Program-made: the position numbers and the translations under genes
The notes under the pieces: generated by a model
Databases searched by the model: none
What the model saw: the letters and a program-made list of their open reading frames with translations, nothing else
What the model was told of the DNA's origin: nothing
Assembly: GCA_017632775.1 (NCBI GenBank)
Contig: JAGBQR010000009.1
Location: forward strand, 1 to 53,294
Origin: Oscillospiraceae bacterium
Lineage (GTDB): Bacteria; Bacillota; Clostridia; Oscillospirales; Oscillospiraceae
Length of the DNA: 53,294 nucleotides
Reading direction: 5' to 3'
Part shown: positions 24,287 to 33,314 of the stretch, one piece after another
Numbering within the stretch: position 1 is the stretch's first letter
How the letters are laid out: the number at the start of each line of letters is the position of its first letter

Positions 24287-27091
24287 ATGGCAGACACACC
24301 AAGAGGACGCAATAAAAAAATCACCGGCACCAGCGGAAACATCGACAGACGGGGAGACGGGCTCGGCACCGGCCCGGTAGGGAACCAGCAGGGCTATGCC
24401 GGACGGCCGGGGACATCCTCCGGCGGTTCTTCCCAGGGACAGCAAGGCGGCCACAGCGGCTATCAGGGACATGGCGGGAATTTGCCCGGCGGTCCGCACA
24501 GACCAAACGGACCGGGACCTGACAGACCCTCCCGTGCGGCGAACAGCTATATTCCCGTTACCTCCTCGCCGTCTGCGCGAAGGGGAAGAAAACTCAGCCC
24601 CGTCCTGATTGTAATCCTTATCGTACTTGCCTTTCTCCTGATCCGCAGCTGCACTTCGGCGTCCGATGTAGACTACGGAGGATCTGCCGGTACGTACAGC
24701 AGCTCGCAGAGCAGCACAGGCCCCCTGGAGACGCTCCCAACGGAAAAACCCTCAGGCTACGGAGCCGGATCGTCCTCGGGACAGGCTTCTTCATCAGGCA
24801 CCGCTCCTTCGAGCGCGGGTTCGGCCTACGGAACAGGATATGGATCCTATTCCGGATTCGGATCCTCCAACGGCTACGGGAACGGCTACAGCTACAGCAG
24901 CTTGTTCGGCAATTCCGGAGGCTATTCGAACAGCAGCGTTTCAAACGGATGGAGCCTCTCAAGCAACACCGGCAAGCTGGACGGCAGTGTTGTTTCCGGC
25001 GCGCGGAAGAAACTCACCAGCATCAAGGGCGGCGGCAAGGATGTCGTGACGGTGATGATCTATATGTGCGGGACCGACCTGGAATCCCGCAGCGGCATGG
25101 CCTCTTCCGATCTTAAGGAAATGGCCTCTGCGGAAATCGGGGAGAATGTCAACATCCTTGTTTACACCGGCGGATGCCGGCGCTGGCAGACAAGCGGCAT
25201 CAGCAGCACGGTCAACCAGATCTATCAGGTAGGCGCGGGCTCTATCAAACGGCTCGAGAACGATATGGGTTCCGGGGCCATGACGAACCCGGATACCCTC
25301 TCTGAATTCATCCGCTACTGCGCTAAGAATTTCCCCGCGAACCGCAATATGCTGATTCTGTGGGATCACGGCGGCGGTTCCATCAGCGGTTACGGGTATG
25401 ACGAAAAGACCTCCTCCACCTCGGCTATGACCCTTCAGGGCATTCAGAAAGCCCTGAAGGACGGCAAAGTCAAATTTGACGTGGTGGGGTTCGACGCGTG
25501 CCTTATGGCCACGGTAGAGACGGGACTGGTCTGTTCAGACTACGCGGACTATCTGATCGCGTCCGAGGAGACGGAACCGGGCTACGGCTGGTACTACACC
25601 ACATGGATCACGAATCTCTCGAGGAACACCTCGCTGCCGACCATTGAACTCGGCAAGCAGATCGTGGATGACTTCGTAGCCTACAGTGCGCGCTACGCGC
25701 AGGGACAGAAAGCGACCCTTTCAGTAGTGGATCTGGCGGAACTGGCCAAAACAGCCCCGGACAGTCTGAAGGGATTTGCCGCATCGCTCTCGGAACTGCT
25801 GAAGGGGGATGACTACAAGACTGTTTCCGATGCGCGCAGCGGTGCACGGGAATTCGCCACTTCCAGCCGGATAGACCAGATCGACCTTGTCAGCTTTGCG
25901 AACAAGGTCGGTACGGAGGAAGCAGGTGAACTGGTGGACGCACTGCTCGGTGCAGTGAAGTACAACCAGACATCCGCCAATATGACGGACGCCTACGGCC
26001 TCTCCATCTTCTTCCCTTATCAGAAGCTCTCCTATGTGAACAAAGCGACGTCCCTGTATGACAGCCTCGGTCTGGACGATGATTACATGAAAGCCTGCCA
26101 GGAATTTGCCAGCATCGAGACGAGCGGGCAGGCAGTATCAGGCGGAAGCACGAGCCCGCTGTATTCCCTGTTCGGCGATTATTCCGGCTATTCCTCGGGT
26201 TCGTACGGTTCCTACGGCAGCGGTTCGGGAAGTTCTTACGGCAATTCCTACGGCTCCGGCTATTCCGGATACTCCGGAGGATATTCGTCGGGCACTTCGA
26301 GCTATGACACCTATTCCTCCTCCGACCTGCTCACCGGACTTCTCTCACAGCTCCTCTCGGGCAGCTACAGCGGAATCAGCGGCTTTGACAGTGAAAGCAC
26401 CTCCTGGTACGGCAAGTCTATTCCGGTACAGGATACTGCGGAGTATATCCTGCAGAATCATTTCGATTATGATGCCCTGGTCTGGCAGGAAGATGCGGCC
26501 GGAAACCGAACGATCACGCTTACAGGAGATCAGTGGGCTCTGGTCCATGACCTGGAACTGAATGTATTCTATGATGACGGCGAGGGGTTTGTGGATCTCG
26601 GACTGGACAACAGCTTCGAAATCTCCGAAGACGGAGTGCTTGCGGGCAGCTATGACGGGACGTGGACAGCGATCAACGGCAGGGCTGTGGCCTATTATCA
26701 TGAGGACACGGTGGACACCGGAGATTTCTGGACCATGACCGGACGTGTCCCGGTCCTGCTGAACGGGGAACGGGCTGAACTGGTTCTCATTTTCGACGAA
26801 GAAAACCCGGACGGTTACGTGGCCGGTGCCCGCAGGGTCTATAAGGACGGTGAAACGGACACCATCTCGAAGGGGCTGATCGAACTTGCCGCAGGCGATA
26901 AAATCGATTTCCTCTGCGATTATTACAGTTACGCGGGAGAATACCTCGACAGCTATGTCTTCGGTGACAGCCTGACCGTGAGGGGAGATCTGGAGGTCAG
27001 CTATGTGTATCTGCCGGATGTATCCATGGCGAATGCCGTGTACCGGTTCACGGATATCTACGGACAGAACTACTGGACTCCGGTGATGTGA
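24287..27091 (+). CDS. Membrane-anchored clostripain-family (C11) cysteine peptidase
   Basis: 934 aa. Residues 1-100 are a Gly/Pro/Gln-rich cytoplasmic tail; a membrane segment covers about 104-121 (SPVLIVILIVLAFLLI). A Ser/Gly/Tyr-rich linker runs to about 235. The C11 caspase-like domain follows: VTVMIYMCGTDLES, NMLILWDHGGGSISGYG with catalytic His361, and VVGFDACLMATVE with catalytic Cys405. Next comes a second Tyr/Gly/Ser-rich stretch (about 620-685), then a beta-rich C-terminal region (about 700-934) I cannot name. Clostripain relatives cut after Arg or Lys and mature by self-cleavage. Ribosome site GAGGGA precedes ATG 24287. Confidence 0.9.
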   Translation: MADTPRGRNKKITGTSGNIDRRGDGLGTGPVGNQQGYAGRPGTSSGGSSQGQQGGHSGYQGHGGNLPGGPHRPNGPGPDRPSRAANSYIPVTSSPSARRGRKLSPVLIVILIVLAFLLIRSCTSASDVDYGGSAGTYSSSQSSTGPLETLPTEKPSGYGAGSSSGQASSSGTAPSSAGSAYGTGYGSYSGFGSSNGYGNGYSYSSLFGNSGGYSNSSVSNGWSLSSNTGKLDGSVVSGARKKLTSIKGGGKDVVTVMIYMCGTDLESRSGMASSDLKEMASAEIGENVNILVYTGGCRRWQTSGISSTVNQIYQVGAGSIKRLENDMGSGAMTNPDTLSEFIRYCAKNFPANRNMLILWDHGGGSISGYGYDEKTSSTSAMTLQGIQKALKDGKVKFDVVGFDACLMATVETGLVCSDYADYLIASEETEPGYGWYYTTWITNLSRNTSLPTIELGKQIVDDFVAYSARYAQGQKATLSVVDLAELAKTAPDSLKGFAASLSELLKGDDYKTVSDARSGAREFATSSRIDQIDLVSFANKVGTEEAGELVDALLGAVKYNQTSANMTDAYGLSIFFPYQKLSYVNKATSLYDSLGLDDDYMKACQEFASIETSGQAVSGGSTSPLYSLFGDYSGYSSGSYGSYGSGSGSSYGNSYGSGYSGYSGGYSSGTSSYDTYSSSDLLTGLLSQLLSGSYSGISGFDSESTSWYGKSIPVQDTAEYILQNHFDYDALVWQEDAAGNRTITLTGDQWALVHDLELNVFYDDGEGFVDLGLDNSFEISEDGVLAGSYDGTWTAINGRAVAYYHEDTVDTGDFWTMTGRVPVLLNGERAELVLIFDEENPDGYVAGARRVYKDGETDTISKGLIELAAGDKIDFLCDYYSYAGEYLDSYVFGDSLTVRGDLEVSYVYLPDVSMANAVYRFTDIYGQNYWTPVM

Positions 27092-27113
27092 GTGCAGAGC
27101 CGGAAACATAAAG

Positions 27114-27155
27114 AAAAAAGACGGAGCGTTTCCCATACGGGAAAGGCTCCGTTTG
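27114..27155. terminator. Terminator between C11 peptidase and EamA genes
   Basis: Stem ACGGAGC (27121-27127) with GCTCCGT (27146-27152), inner TTTCCC/GGGAAA, loop ATAC. A-run before and short T-run after. It lies in the gap between convergent genes. Confidence 0.85.
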
Positions 27156-27172
27156 CTGATGCAGGCTCCGTT

Positions 27173-28063
27173 TCAGACAAAATCCTGTCCGGAACAGCTG
27201 CGGCTGTTGAGTGTGATGATGGCGGCAATGATAAGTGCGATACCGATCAGCTTGGGAAGATCATGCGGCTCGCCGAATACGGTCATTCCGATCAGGGAAC
27301 CCACGACCGGTTCAACGGCGACAAGGATAGCGGCTTTTCCTGAGTCGATATGCTGCAGACCCCATGTATAGAGGAAATAAGGCAGCACGGTGCTCACCAC
27401 CGCGATGCCTGCGAGCGGGAGGAGAAGACCCGGCTGTGCCGCAATCGTCACAGCAAGTCCGCCCGGATCCCCGACGAACAGGGCACCGGCGAAGGCAAAG
27501 AGAAATGTATAGGCCGTAACGGTGAAGGTGTCGTACTTATTCAGCGCATAACGGCCGAAAACCGTATACAGCGCATAAAGCAGACCGGAGGCGATGCCCG
27601 AGAGGAAAACGAGAGGTGTCACGGAAAGGGAACCCGAGAGGAGCCCGGATACGCAGACGCATCCGGCCACCGTGAGGCAGAGCGCGAGCAGCTTCCGGCC
27701 AGTGATCGACTCCTTGAAGAGTACGGCGGAAAACAGCATGACAAAGACCGGGGAGGTGTACAGCAGAACCACGGCGATGGACGCCTGTCCGTGGACCATG
27801 GTGTAGAAATAGCAGCAGCTGAAAAAAACCACGCTGATGACGCCGGTCCCGAAAAACATCCACAGGTCCCGCCAGGCGATCCGGAAACGTGACCGGTCGC
27901 GGATCAGGAGAAACGTGCAGAACAGCACCGCAGCGACTGCCAGCCGTGCAAGCGCGATCTGCATGGAGCTAAGCCCGGCTGCGGAGAGGCGCCGGACGAA
28001 CAGATTGATGCATCCCCACAGGACACCTGCAAGGATAACGGATATTGAGGCTTTTGTTTTCAT
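27173..28063 (-). CDS. EamA/DMT-family transporter
   Basis: 296 aa, ten membrane segments in two EamA repeats of five (about 1-140 and 150-290), normal for the drug/metabolite superfamily. Seen: VILAGVLWGCINLFVRRL at the N-terminus and the second-repeat ending AAILVAVEPVVGSLIGMTVFGE, which is strongly conserved. It probably exports small metabolites such as amino acids; the substrate is not deducible. Start ATG at 28063 follows AAAGGAT. Confidence 0.92.
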   Translation of the reverse strand: MKTKASISVILAGVLWGCINLFVRRLSAAGLSSMQIALARLAVAAVLFCTFLLIRDRSRFRIAWRDLWMFFGTGVISVVFFSCCYFYTMVHGQASIAVVLLYTSPVFVMLFSAVLFKESITGRKLLALCLTVAGCVCVSGLLSGSLSVTPLVFLSGIASGLLYALYTVFGRYALNKYDTFTVTAYTFLFAFAGALFVGDPGGLAVTIAAQPGLLLPLAGIAVVSTVLPYFLYTWGLQHIDSGKAAILVAVEPVVGSLIGMTVFGEPHDLPKLIGIALIIAAIITLNSRSCSGQDFV

Positions 28064-28088
28064 GGAAGCGCATCCTTTCCAAGGCGGA

Positions 28089-28097
28089 ATTGTACCA
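28089..28097 (-). promoter_or_regulatory. Possible extended -10 promoter of the EamA gene
   Basis: Minus-strand TGG-TACAAT (-10 at 28089-28094), with no clear -35. About 25 nt before the start codon. Confidence 0.4.
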
Positions 28098-28116
28098 TGC
28101 GGAAAGGAACGGATGC

Positions 28117-28156
28117 AAGAAAAACCTTCTGCCTTTTCAGACAGAAGGTTTTTCTT
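28117..28156. terminator. Terminator at the end of the GLUG gene; stop codon in the loop
   Basis: Perfect 15-bp stem AAGAAAAACCTTCTG (28117-28131) with CAGAAGGTTTTTCTT (28142-28156) and a 10-nt loop. The GLUG stop codon (28137-28139, minus) lies in the loop, so the last five or so codons form one arm. Confidence 0.88.
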
Positions 28157-30887
28157 CTTTGCTGCCGTCGGTTTTGTCTGTTGTCAGAGACTCTTCAGGA
28201 GAGCGTTGAAGAGCTTTCCGGCGCTTCTTCCGAAGGAGCAGCAGGAGCGTGACAGAGCCTGCGATCAGTACACCTGCGCCGATACAGACCGGAGCCAGAG
28301 GAAAGGAACGCAGCGAGATCTCGGTATAGGCGAAAGTGCCACCGTTCGGCAGACGGAATACGACATAGCTTCCGTCCGCCTCATAGTCTGCAGGTTCCCA
28401 GCTGCCGTCCGGACGATGCAGATGCAGCGTCCCGTTCGAGGGCGCCAGCATGTGTACCGTAAGATCGGCCCCGTAGCCCTCCACAAGAAGGGCAGCGGAA
28501 CGCAGAAGAATCGGATCGGGAAGTACGGAGTCAGGCCATGGACTTTCAGGATCGAGGACAGAGAGGGTCTGCTCTTCGGAAAAAACGCCTTCCACCAGAT
28601 AGACAGGGCGGTCTTCCTGCGAGGTGAGCACCGGGATCGGCACCGCGTAGTGTCCGGTGACGGTGGCGTTTTCATAGATCGGACCGTCAGGGGCGTCGTC
28701 CCATTCCCAGGGCTGCCCTTTGGAATCGCGCGCAACACGGGGCGTCCCGCGGAGTTTCCCTCCCAGACGGACGCTGCGCACTGTTTCAGTCCCGTCCGGA
28801 TGTATGAAGCGAATGGAAACGGTCTGGAAGTAATCCGGGACTTCTTCCAGCTCTCTCAACTGAAGGACGTCGATGGGTTCCGCCTTTCCGGCATAACTTG
28901 CTCCGTCGATGCCCCCGGCCGGATTGGTCAGGAAGCGGTTCTCTGAAAGATCTCCCTCCGCCCAGCCTGCGATTGCGCCGAGAAACTCGCTGCCCTCGGT
29001 AAACTTCACGTGGCTCAGGCAGGTCAGGATGTTCACGCCGGATCCGCAGATCCCGCCGAGATATTTGCTTCCGCTCACCGAAGAACGGGCATAACAGTCA
29101 AAGACCGTTCCGTTGGAGAGGCCTGTGATGCCTCCGCAGTAATCACCGTTCTCACAGCGAACGGCGCTGGAGTTTCCGCATCCGGCGACAGCCCCCTGGG
29201 TCATGCGCCCGGCGATCCCTCCGGCATAACTGTCGCGTACGGTAACGTCTCCGGTGTTGAGGCAGCTGCGGACCACCGAAAAGAAAGTGGTCTTGGTGTC
29301 AGTATAGAGATAGCTCGAAAAGTCCAGCTGTCCCGCCACATCGAAGCTCAGTTCGACCGCACAGATGCCCAGGATCCCTCCTGCGTTGGTGTCTGCCAGG
29401 ACCGTACCGGTGTTTTCACAGTCTGCGATCGCTCCGGTATCGATGTTGTATGCTTCCTGCACCGAAATGTCTTCGGTGAGATCCCGGTCCGGAGAAGCGT
29501 TTTCCACAGCGCGGCGCAGGATCGCCTGGATGGCGTTGGCATGGGTGTTTACGGAGCGCAGAGCTCCTGTGACTCCCGAAGCGGCGCTGCCCATCAGGGA
29601 GATCAGCTGCGTGGACCCGTTCATCAGGAGATCGAGGTTTGCGGTGATCTGGCTGAAGTCGGGAGTGTCGATAACAGGAAAGTCCGGGAAATTGATTTCT
29701 CCATCGCCAGGTGTCGGCAGGTCGGGCAGATCCGGAATCCCCTCCGTCGGAACGATCGAAACGATCTGCTCGGCAAGTGCCCGTGAATAGGAAGCCATCT
29801 GCGAGATCGTCTCGGCCCCTGCGCCGAGAGAACTGTTGATACTCCCCGAAATGGCATTGACCGAACGGTTCAGCGCATCCATTTCCGTCTGAAGTTCATT
29901 GAGCAGGTCTTCCGAGAAAACCATGGAAACATAGGGTTCCAGCTGCCCGGCGATGCCTCCGACATCCCGCTGGCCCCATACCGGGCCCAGATTCCGGCTG
30001 GTGCAGAGATATCCGCTGGTCTTGCCGGCGATGCCTCCGACGTTGAAGCCCTGGTATTTATATCCGACGATCCCCTGGTTCTCGCAGTTCATCACTGTTC
30101 CGGAGGAAGAGCCTACGATTCCGCCGATGTTGGAGATATTGACAAAGTCCTCCGTAGTCAGCTGCGAGATATCAAAGGTATTGATGTTGAATTCCGTTTC
30201 GGTAAGGACATCGATCGGCGTGGAACAGACCGCGCCGCTGTTAGCACAGGACCATATGGCGCCTGTGCTGGTGCCGGCGATCCCGCCGGCGTCTCTTTCC
30301 CCGGTCAGTGTGCCGCTGAAGCTGCAGTGAGAAAGGGTGCCGGCGTTTTTTCCGGCAATGCCGCCAACAAAGCGTCTGCCGGCCACTTCCCCGATGAAGG
30401 CGCAGTTATGGATGGTGCCGGAATTCTCTCCGGCGATGCCCCCGACAAACTGCGCGGTCCCTCCCGGGCGGACGGAGCCGTACACAAAGAGGTCCTTCAC
30501 TTCTCCGGGAGCGAGGACACGGCGGAACAGTCCCTGGCGGGATCCGTCACCTGTGAGATCCAGGCCCCGGATGCTGTGGCCGCCTCCCTCAAAGGAACCC
30601 TGGAAAAGCTGGATAGGCGCAACATGTGAACCGCTCAGATCCAGATCCGCGGTCAGGACGAAGCGGGTGTTCTGGGAGAAGCTGTCCAGTGAACAGCCCT
30701 CCGCAAAAGCGAAGAACTCTTCAGGCGAAGAGATCTCGACCGTATGTTCAAAGAAATCCGTTCCGGAGGCAGCTTCCGGCACTTCCGCACTCTCCGGTTC
30801 CGCTGCGAAAGCGGAAAGCGGGAAGAGCGCGAAGAGAAAGACGGCCAAGAGCAGGAGGGCAAGGCCGCGGAAAACGAGTCTTCTCAT
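28137..30887 (-). CDS. Surface GLUG-repeat protein with central helical insert
   Basis: 916 aa. Signal peptide at 1-28 (cut near AFAA-EPE). Two blocks of GLUG-type beta-solenoid repeats (VGGIAGENSGTI, VGGIAGKNAGTL, AGGIAGTSTGAI and others) lie at about 148-316 and 488-650. Between them is a roughly 145-residue insert (322-468) rich in Leu/Ala/Ser/Asn that looks helical, broken by a Pro/Asp stretch (380-410). A beta-rich part, one membrane segment (865-885) and a basic tail (LRKKRRK) end it. It should be anchored outside the cell. Its ATG overlaps the MMPL stop (ATGA), so the two are translated together. The role is unknown. Confidence 0.85.
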   Translation of the reverse strand: MRRLVFRGLALLLLAVFLFALFPLSAFAAEPESAEVPEAASGTDFFEHTVEISSPEEFFAFAEGCSLDSFSQNTRFVLTADLDLSGSHVAPIQLFQGSFEGGGHSIRGLDLTGDGSRQGLFRRVLAPGEVKDLFVYGSVRPGGTAQFVGGIAGENSGTIHNCAFIGEVAGRRFVGGIAGKNAGTLSHCSFSGTLTGERDAGGIAGTSTGAIWSCANSGAVCSTPIDVLTETEFNINTFDISQLTTEDFVNISNIGGIVGSSSGTVMNCENQGIVGYKYQGFNVGGIAGKTSGYLCTSRNLGPVWGQRDVGGIAGQLEPYVSMVFSEDLLNELQTEMDALNRSVNAISGSINSSLGAGAETISQMASYSRALAEQIVSIVPTEGIPDLPDLPTPGDGEINFPDFPVIDTPDFSQITANLDLLMNGSTQLISLMGSAASGVTGALRSVNTHANAIQAILRRAVENASPDRDLTEDISVQEAYNIDTGAIADCENTGTVLADTNAGGILGICAVELSFDVAGQLDFSSYLYTDTKTTFFSVVRSCLNTGDVTVRDSYAGGIAGRMTQGAVAGCGNSSAVRCENGDYCGGITGLSNGTVFDCYARSSVSGSKYLGGICGSGVNILTCLSHVKFTEGSEFLGAIAGWAEGDLSENRFLTNPAGGIDGASYAGKAEPIDVLQLRELEEVPDYFQTVSIRFIHPDGTETVRSVRLGGKLRGTPRVARDSKGQPWEWDDAPDGPIYENATVTGHYAVPIPVLTSQEDRPVYLVEGVFSEEQTLSVLDPESPWPDSVLPDPILLRSAALLVEGYGADLTVHMLAPSNGTLHLHRPDGSWEPADYEADGSYVVFRLPNGGTFAYTEISLRSFPLAPVCIGAGVLIAGSVTLLLLLRKKRRKALQRSPEESLTTDKTDGSKEEKPSV

Positions 30888-33163
30888 CTGGCGGCACCTC
30901 CCTGCAGACGGAATGTGGTTTTTTCAATGAGCGGATCACACAGGACGATGAGCTGGGGCAACACCGTGAGCACGAGGATCACGGAAGTGAGAGCTCCGCG
31001 CCCTACGGCAAGTCCGATATGTCCGATATACACATCACTCACCCGGAAGGCGATCAGCAGGCCTGCCAGGGTCATGATCGAGCCGGAGGTGAACACGGTG
31101 GGGAACGAGTGGGCGACAGCCTGCGCCATGGCCTCGCGTTTCGGGAGGTCCTTCTTGAAGGCAAGATAACGGTTCATGAGCACGATGGCATAGTCGATGG
31201 TCGCACCCATCTGGATGGCGGATACGATCATATAGGTGACGAAAGACGGATGGGAATCCAGAAGGCAGGGGAACGAAAAATTGATCCAGATGCTTCCCTG
31301 GATAACGAATACGAGCACCGCCGCCCCGGCCACGGAGCGGAAGGTGAAAAGAAGGATCGTGAAAATAGCTGCGATGGTGAGAAGGTTGATCTTCAGGGAA
31401 TCGCTGTTGTACGAATCAGCCAGGTCCTTTGCGGATGTGATGGTGCCGACCACGAGGACATTGCCCTCCCCGTAATAGCGCTCACCTACGGCGCGGATGC
31501 GGTCGACCAGAGCGGTGCTCTCCTCACCCTCGCCAGGGAGCGCAGCGGTAAAGATCATGCGGTTATAGTGTTCGCCGCGCAGCTGATCGGTGCCGATGCG
31601 GATCTGATCGCGCAGTTCGGCAAGTTTTTCCGCATTTTTGGCGTCGAGCGTGACGATGCCCTGGTCCACTTTTTCAAAGAGATAGAGGAACATGTCGATC
31701 AGAGGTACGGAATAACTGCTGCTGTCGCCGAAGATGGCCTGATACTGGTGATGCTCGGCTCCGTAGGCCTGATAAAGGAGTGTGGCACGCTGGAGCGTGA
31801 TCCCGAGAAGCTCCGAAAACATGCGCGCGTTGTATTCATCCGTCAGCACGCGGCCCGGCTCCGATTCGATGGCTGCCAGACCCAGCGCGTCCTTGACCGT
31901 GTCATAGGAGGAGACCTCTTTCAGGATGGCCTTTTCGGCCTCAAAATCCTCCGCGGGCACGATCATGGCTACAGTGGAGGTGCTGGTGAAGGTATCGGCG
32001 ATGCGGTGCATGGCCGAGCGGTCTGCCGAAGGGACGATCTCATCGATGGAACTGTCGTTGAAGGAATAGACTGTACGGGACGAGAGCCAGATCGCCATCG
32101 GCACGGCCAGAAGGAAGAGGATCACATAGACCACCCGCGTCTTCATCAGAAAGCGGCCCCAGGGGCTCAGATCCGGAAGAAGCTGCCGGTGTGCGGTCTT
32201 CTTCAGAGCTTTCGGGAAGAAAAAGATCAGGCACGGCATCAGAAGGAATACGGTCAGCAGACTGCAGACGATGCCCTTGCTCAGCACGATGCCGAGATCA
32301 TAACCGAGACGAAACTGCATCAGCATGAGCGCGGCCAGTCCGGAAATGGTCGTCAGGCTGGAGGCAGAGATCTCCACGATGGATTTGGCGAGCGCCTCGA
32401 TCAGAGCGGCCCGGTCCGATTCGGCGTCAAGGGCTTCATCCTGATAGCGGTGGCTGAAAATGATGGCGTAGTCGATGGCCAGCGCCAGCTGAAGGATCAC
32501 GGCGACCGCGTTGGAAATGGAGGAGATCTCACCAAGCCAGAAGTTCGTGCCCATGTTCAGAAGGGCGGCTACCGCAAACACGATGGCAAAGATCACCACT
32601 TCGAAATAGCTGCGGGAGGTAAGCAGAAGGATGACTGCGATGACGGCAGCCGCAATGACCATGACGCCGAACATCTCACTGAGTATCTGTCCGAGGAGGT
32701 CCTTGCCGATCTCGGAATTGACATAGACATCGTAATCCGACAGGAAATCCGTGATCTCGGTGAGCGTGCTCACCACGGCGGGATCCTGAGAGACCCCGTC
32801 AAAGGCCACGGTAAACAGCGCGGAGGCATTTACAAAGTGAGCAGTTGTATCGTCAAAGGCTACGGCGGTCACATGGTCGAAAGCAGCGATCTCATCCGCG
32901 AGAATCCGCGCCTGCTCCAGCGTAAGACTGGAGACCATGATCTCAGCCGAGCCGTAGGTGACGAACTCGTTCTCCATGACTGTGATGCCCTTGCGGGTAT
33001 CCGTTTCGGCCGGAAGGAAGGCAGTAAGGTCCGAATTCACGCGGACACGGTCCAGTGACATGCCGCAGTACACGCAGGCGACGGCAAAGACTGCCAGGAT
33101 GATATAGCGGTATTTCACGATCGCCGAAGCGATCGCGTGCATGATATCGCCGCCTTTTCTCAT
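30884..33163 (-). CDS. MMPL/RND-family membrane exporter
   Basis: 759 aa. Two halves, each with one membrane helix, a large outside loop and five more helices. The conserved charged motifs are LQLALAIDYAIIFSHRY (first half) and SAIQMGATIDYAIVLMNRYL (second half); the IDYA aspartates are the likely proton-relay residues. MMPL proteins move lipids, siderophores or drugs across membranes. Start ATG at 33163 follows GGAAGGAGG. Overlaps the GLUG gene by four bases. A Gram-positive cell lacks an outer membrane, so transport would be to the membrane surface or wall. Confidence 0.92.
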   Translation of the reverse strand: MRKGGDIMHAIASAIVKYRYIILAVFAVACVYCGMSLDRVRVNSDLTAFLPAETDTRKGITVMENEFVTYGSAEIMVSSLTLEQARILADEIAAFDHVTAVAFDDTTAHFVNASALFTVAFDGVSQDPAVVSTLTEITDFLSDYDVYVNSEIGKDLLGQILSEMFGVMVIAAAVIAVILLLTSRSYFEVVIFAIVFAVAALLNMGTNFWLGEISSISNAVAVILQLALAIDYAIIFSHRYQDEALDAESDRAALIEALAKSIVEISASSLTTISGLAALMLMQFRLGYDLGIVLSKGIVCSLLTVFLLMPCLIFFFPKALKKTAHRQLLPDLSPWGRFLMKTRVVYVILFLLAVPMAIWLSSRTVYSFNDSSIDEIVPSADRSAMHRIADTFTSTSTVAMIVPAEDFEAEKAILKEVSSYDTVKDALGLAAIESEPGRVLTDEYNARMFSELLGITLQRATLLYQAYGAEHHQYQAIFGDSSSYSVPLIDMFLYLFEKVDQGIVTLDAKNAEKLAELRDQIRIGTDQLRGEHYNRMIFTAALPGEGEESTALVDRIRAVGERYYGEGNVLVVGTITSAKDLADSYNSDSLKINLLTIAAIFTILLFTFRSVAGAAVLVFVIQGSIWINFSFPCLLDSHPSFVTYMIVSAIQMGATIDYAIVLMNRYLAFKKDLPKREAMAQAVAHSFPTVFTSGSIMTLAGLLIAFRVSDVYIGHIGLAVGRGALTSVILVLTVLPQLIVLCDPLIEKTTFRLQGGAAR

Positions 33164-33193
33164 CCGGCATGCCTCCTTCCCGTATTTTTCTCT

Positions 33194-33222
33194 ATTTTAT
33201 CGCAGAAGCACTGAGAAAGCAA
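33194..33222 (-). promoter_or_regulatory. Promoter of the MMPL-GLUG operon
   Basis: Minus-strand -35 TTGCTT (33217-33222), 17-nt spacer, -10 TAAAAT (33194-33199). About 25 nt before the start codon, just downstream of the long palindrome. Confidence 0.68.
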
Positions 33223-33239
33223 CTGACAGGCATGCAGAA

Positions 33240-33281
33240 CCGAAGAACGGAGACGGTCTGCAGACCGTCTCCGTTCTTCGG
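33240..33281. terminator. 42-nt perfect palindrome, probable terminator after the DUF4349 gene
   Basis: Each 21-nt arm is the exact reverse complement of the other (33240-33260 and 33261-33281), with TGCA at the centre. In RNA it would form a very stable hairpin. Neither side has a true T-run, so termination is likely but not certain. Confidence 0.65.
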
Positions 33282-33314
33282 ATTCATCTGTTTATGGATT
33301 AAAGATGGTGCTGA

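Noticed and set aside
24841-26340. Short repeated TCC/GGC-rich DNA stretches within the C11 gene, as a possible satellite or recombination site
   Set aside because: Explained by Tyr/Gly/Ser-rich protein linkers; repeats are irregular and in frame.
30626-33058. Open frame of about 810 codons on the plus strand opposite the MMPL gene
   Set aside because: It mirrors a well-motifed MMPL gene and has no domain pattern (rich in His, Asp, Gly and Arg), as expected from the complement of a GC-rich gene.
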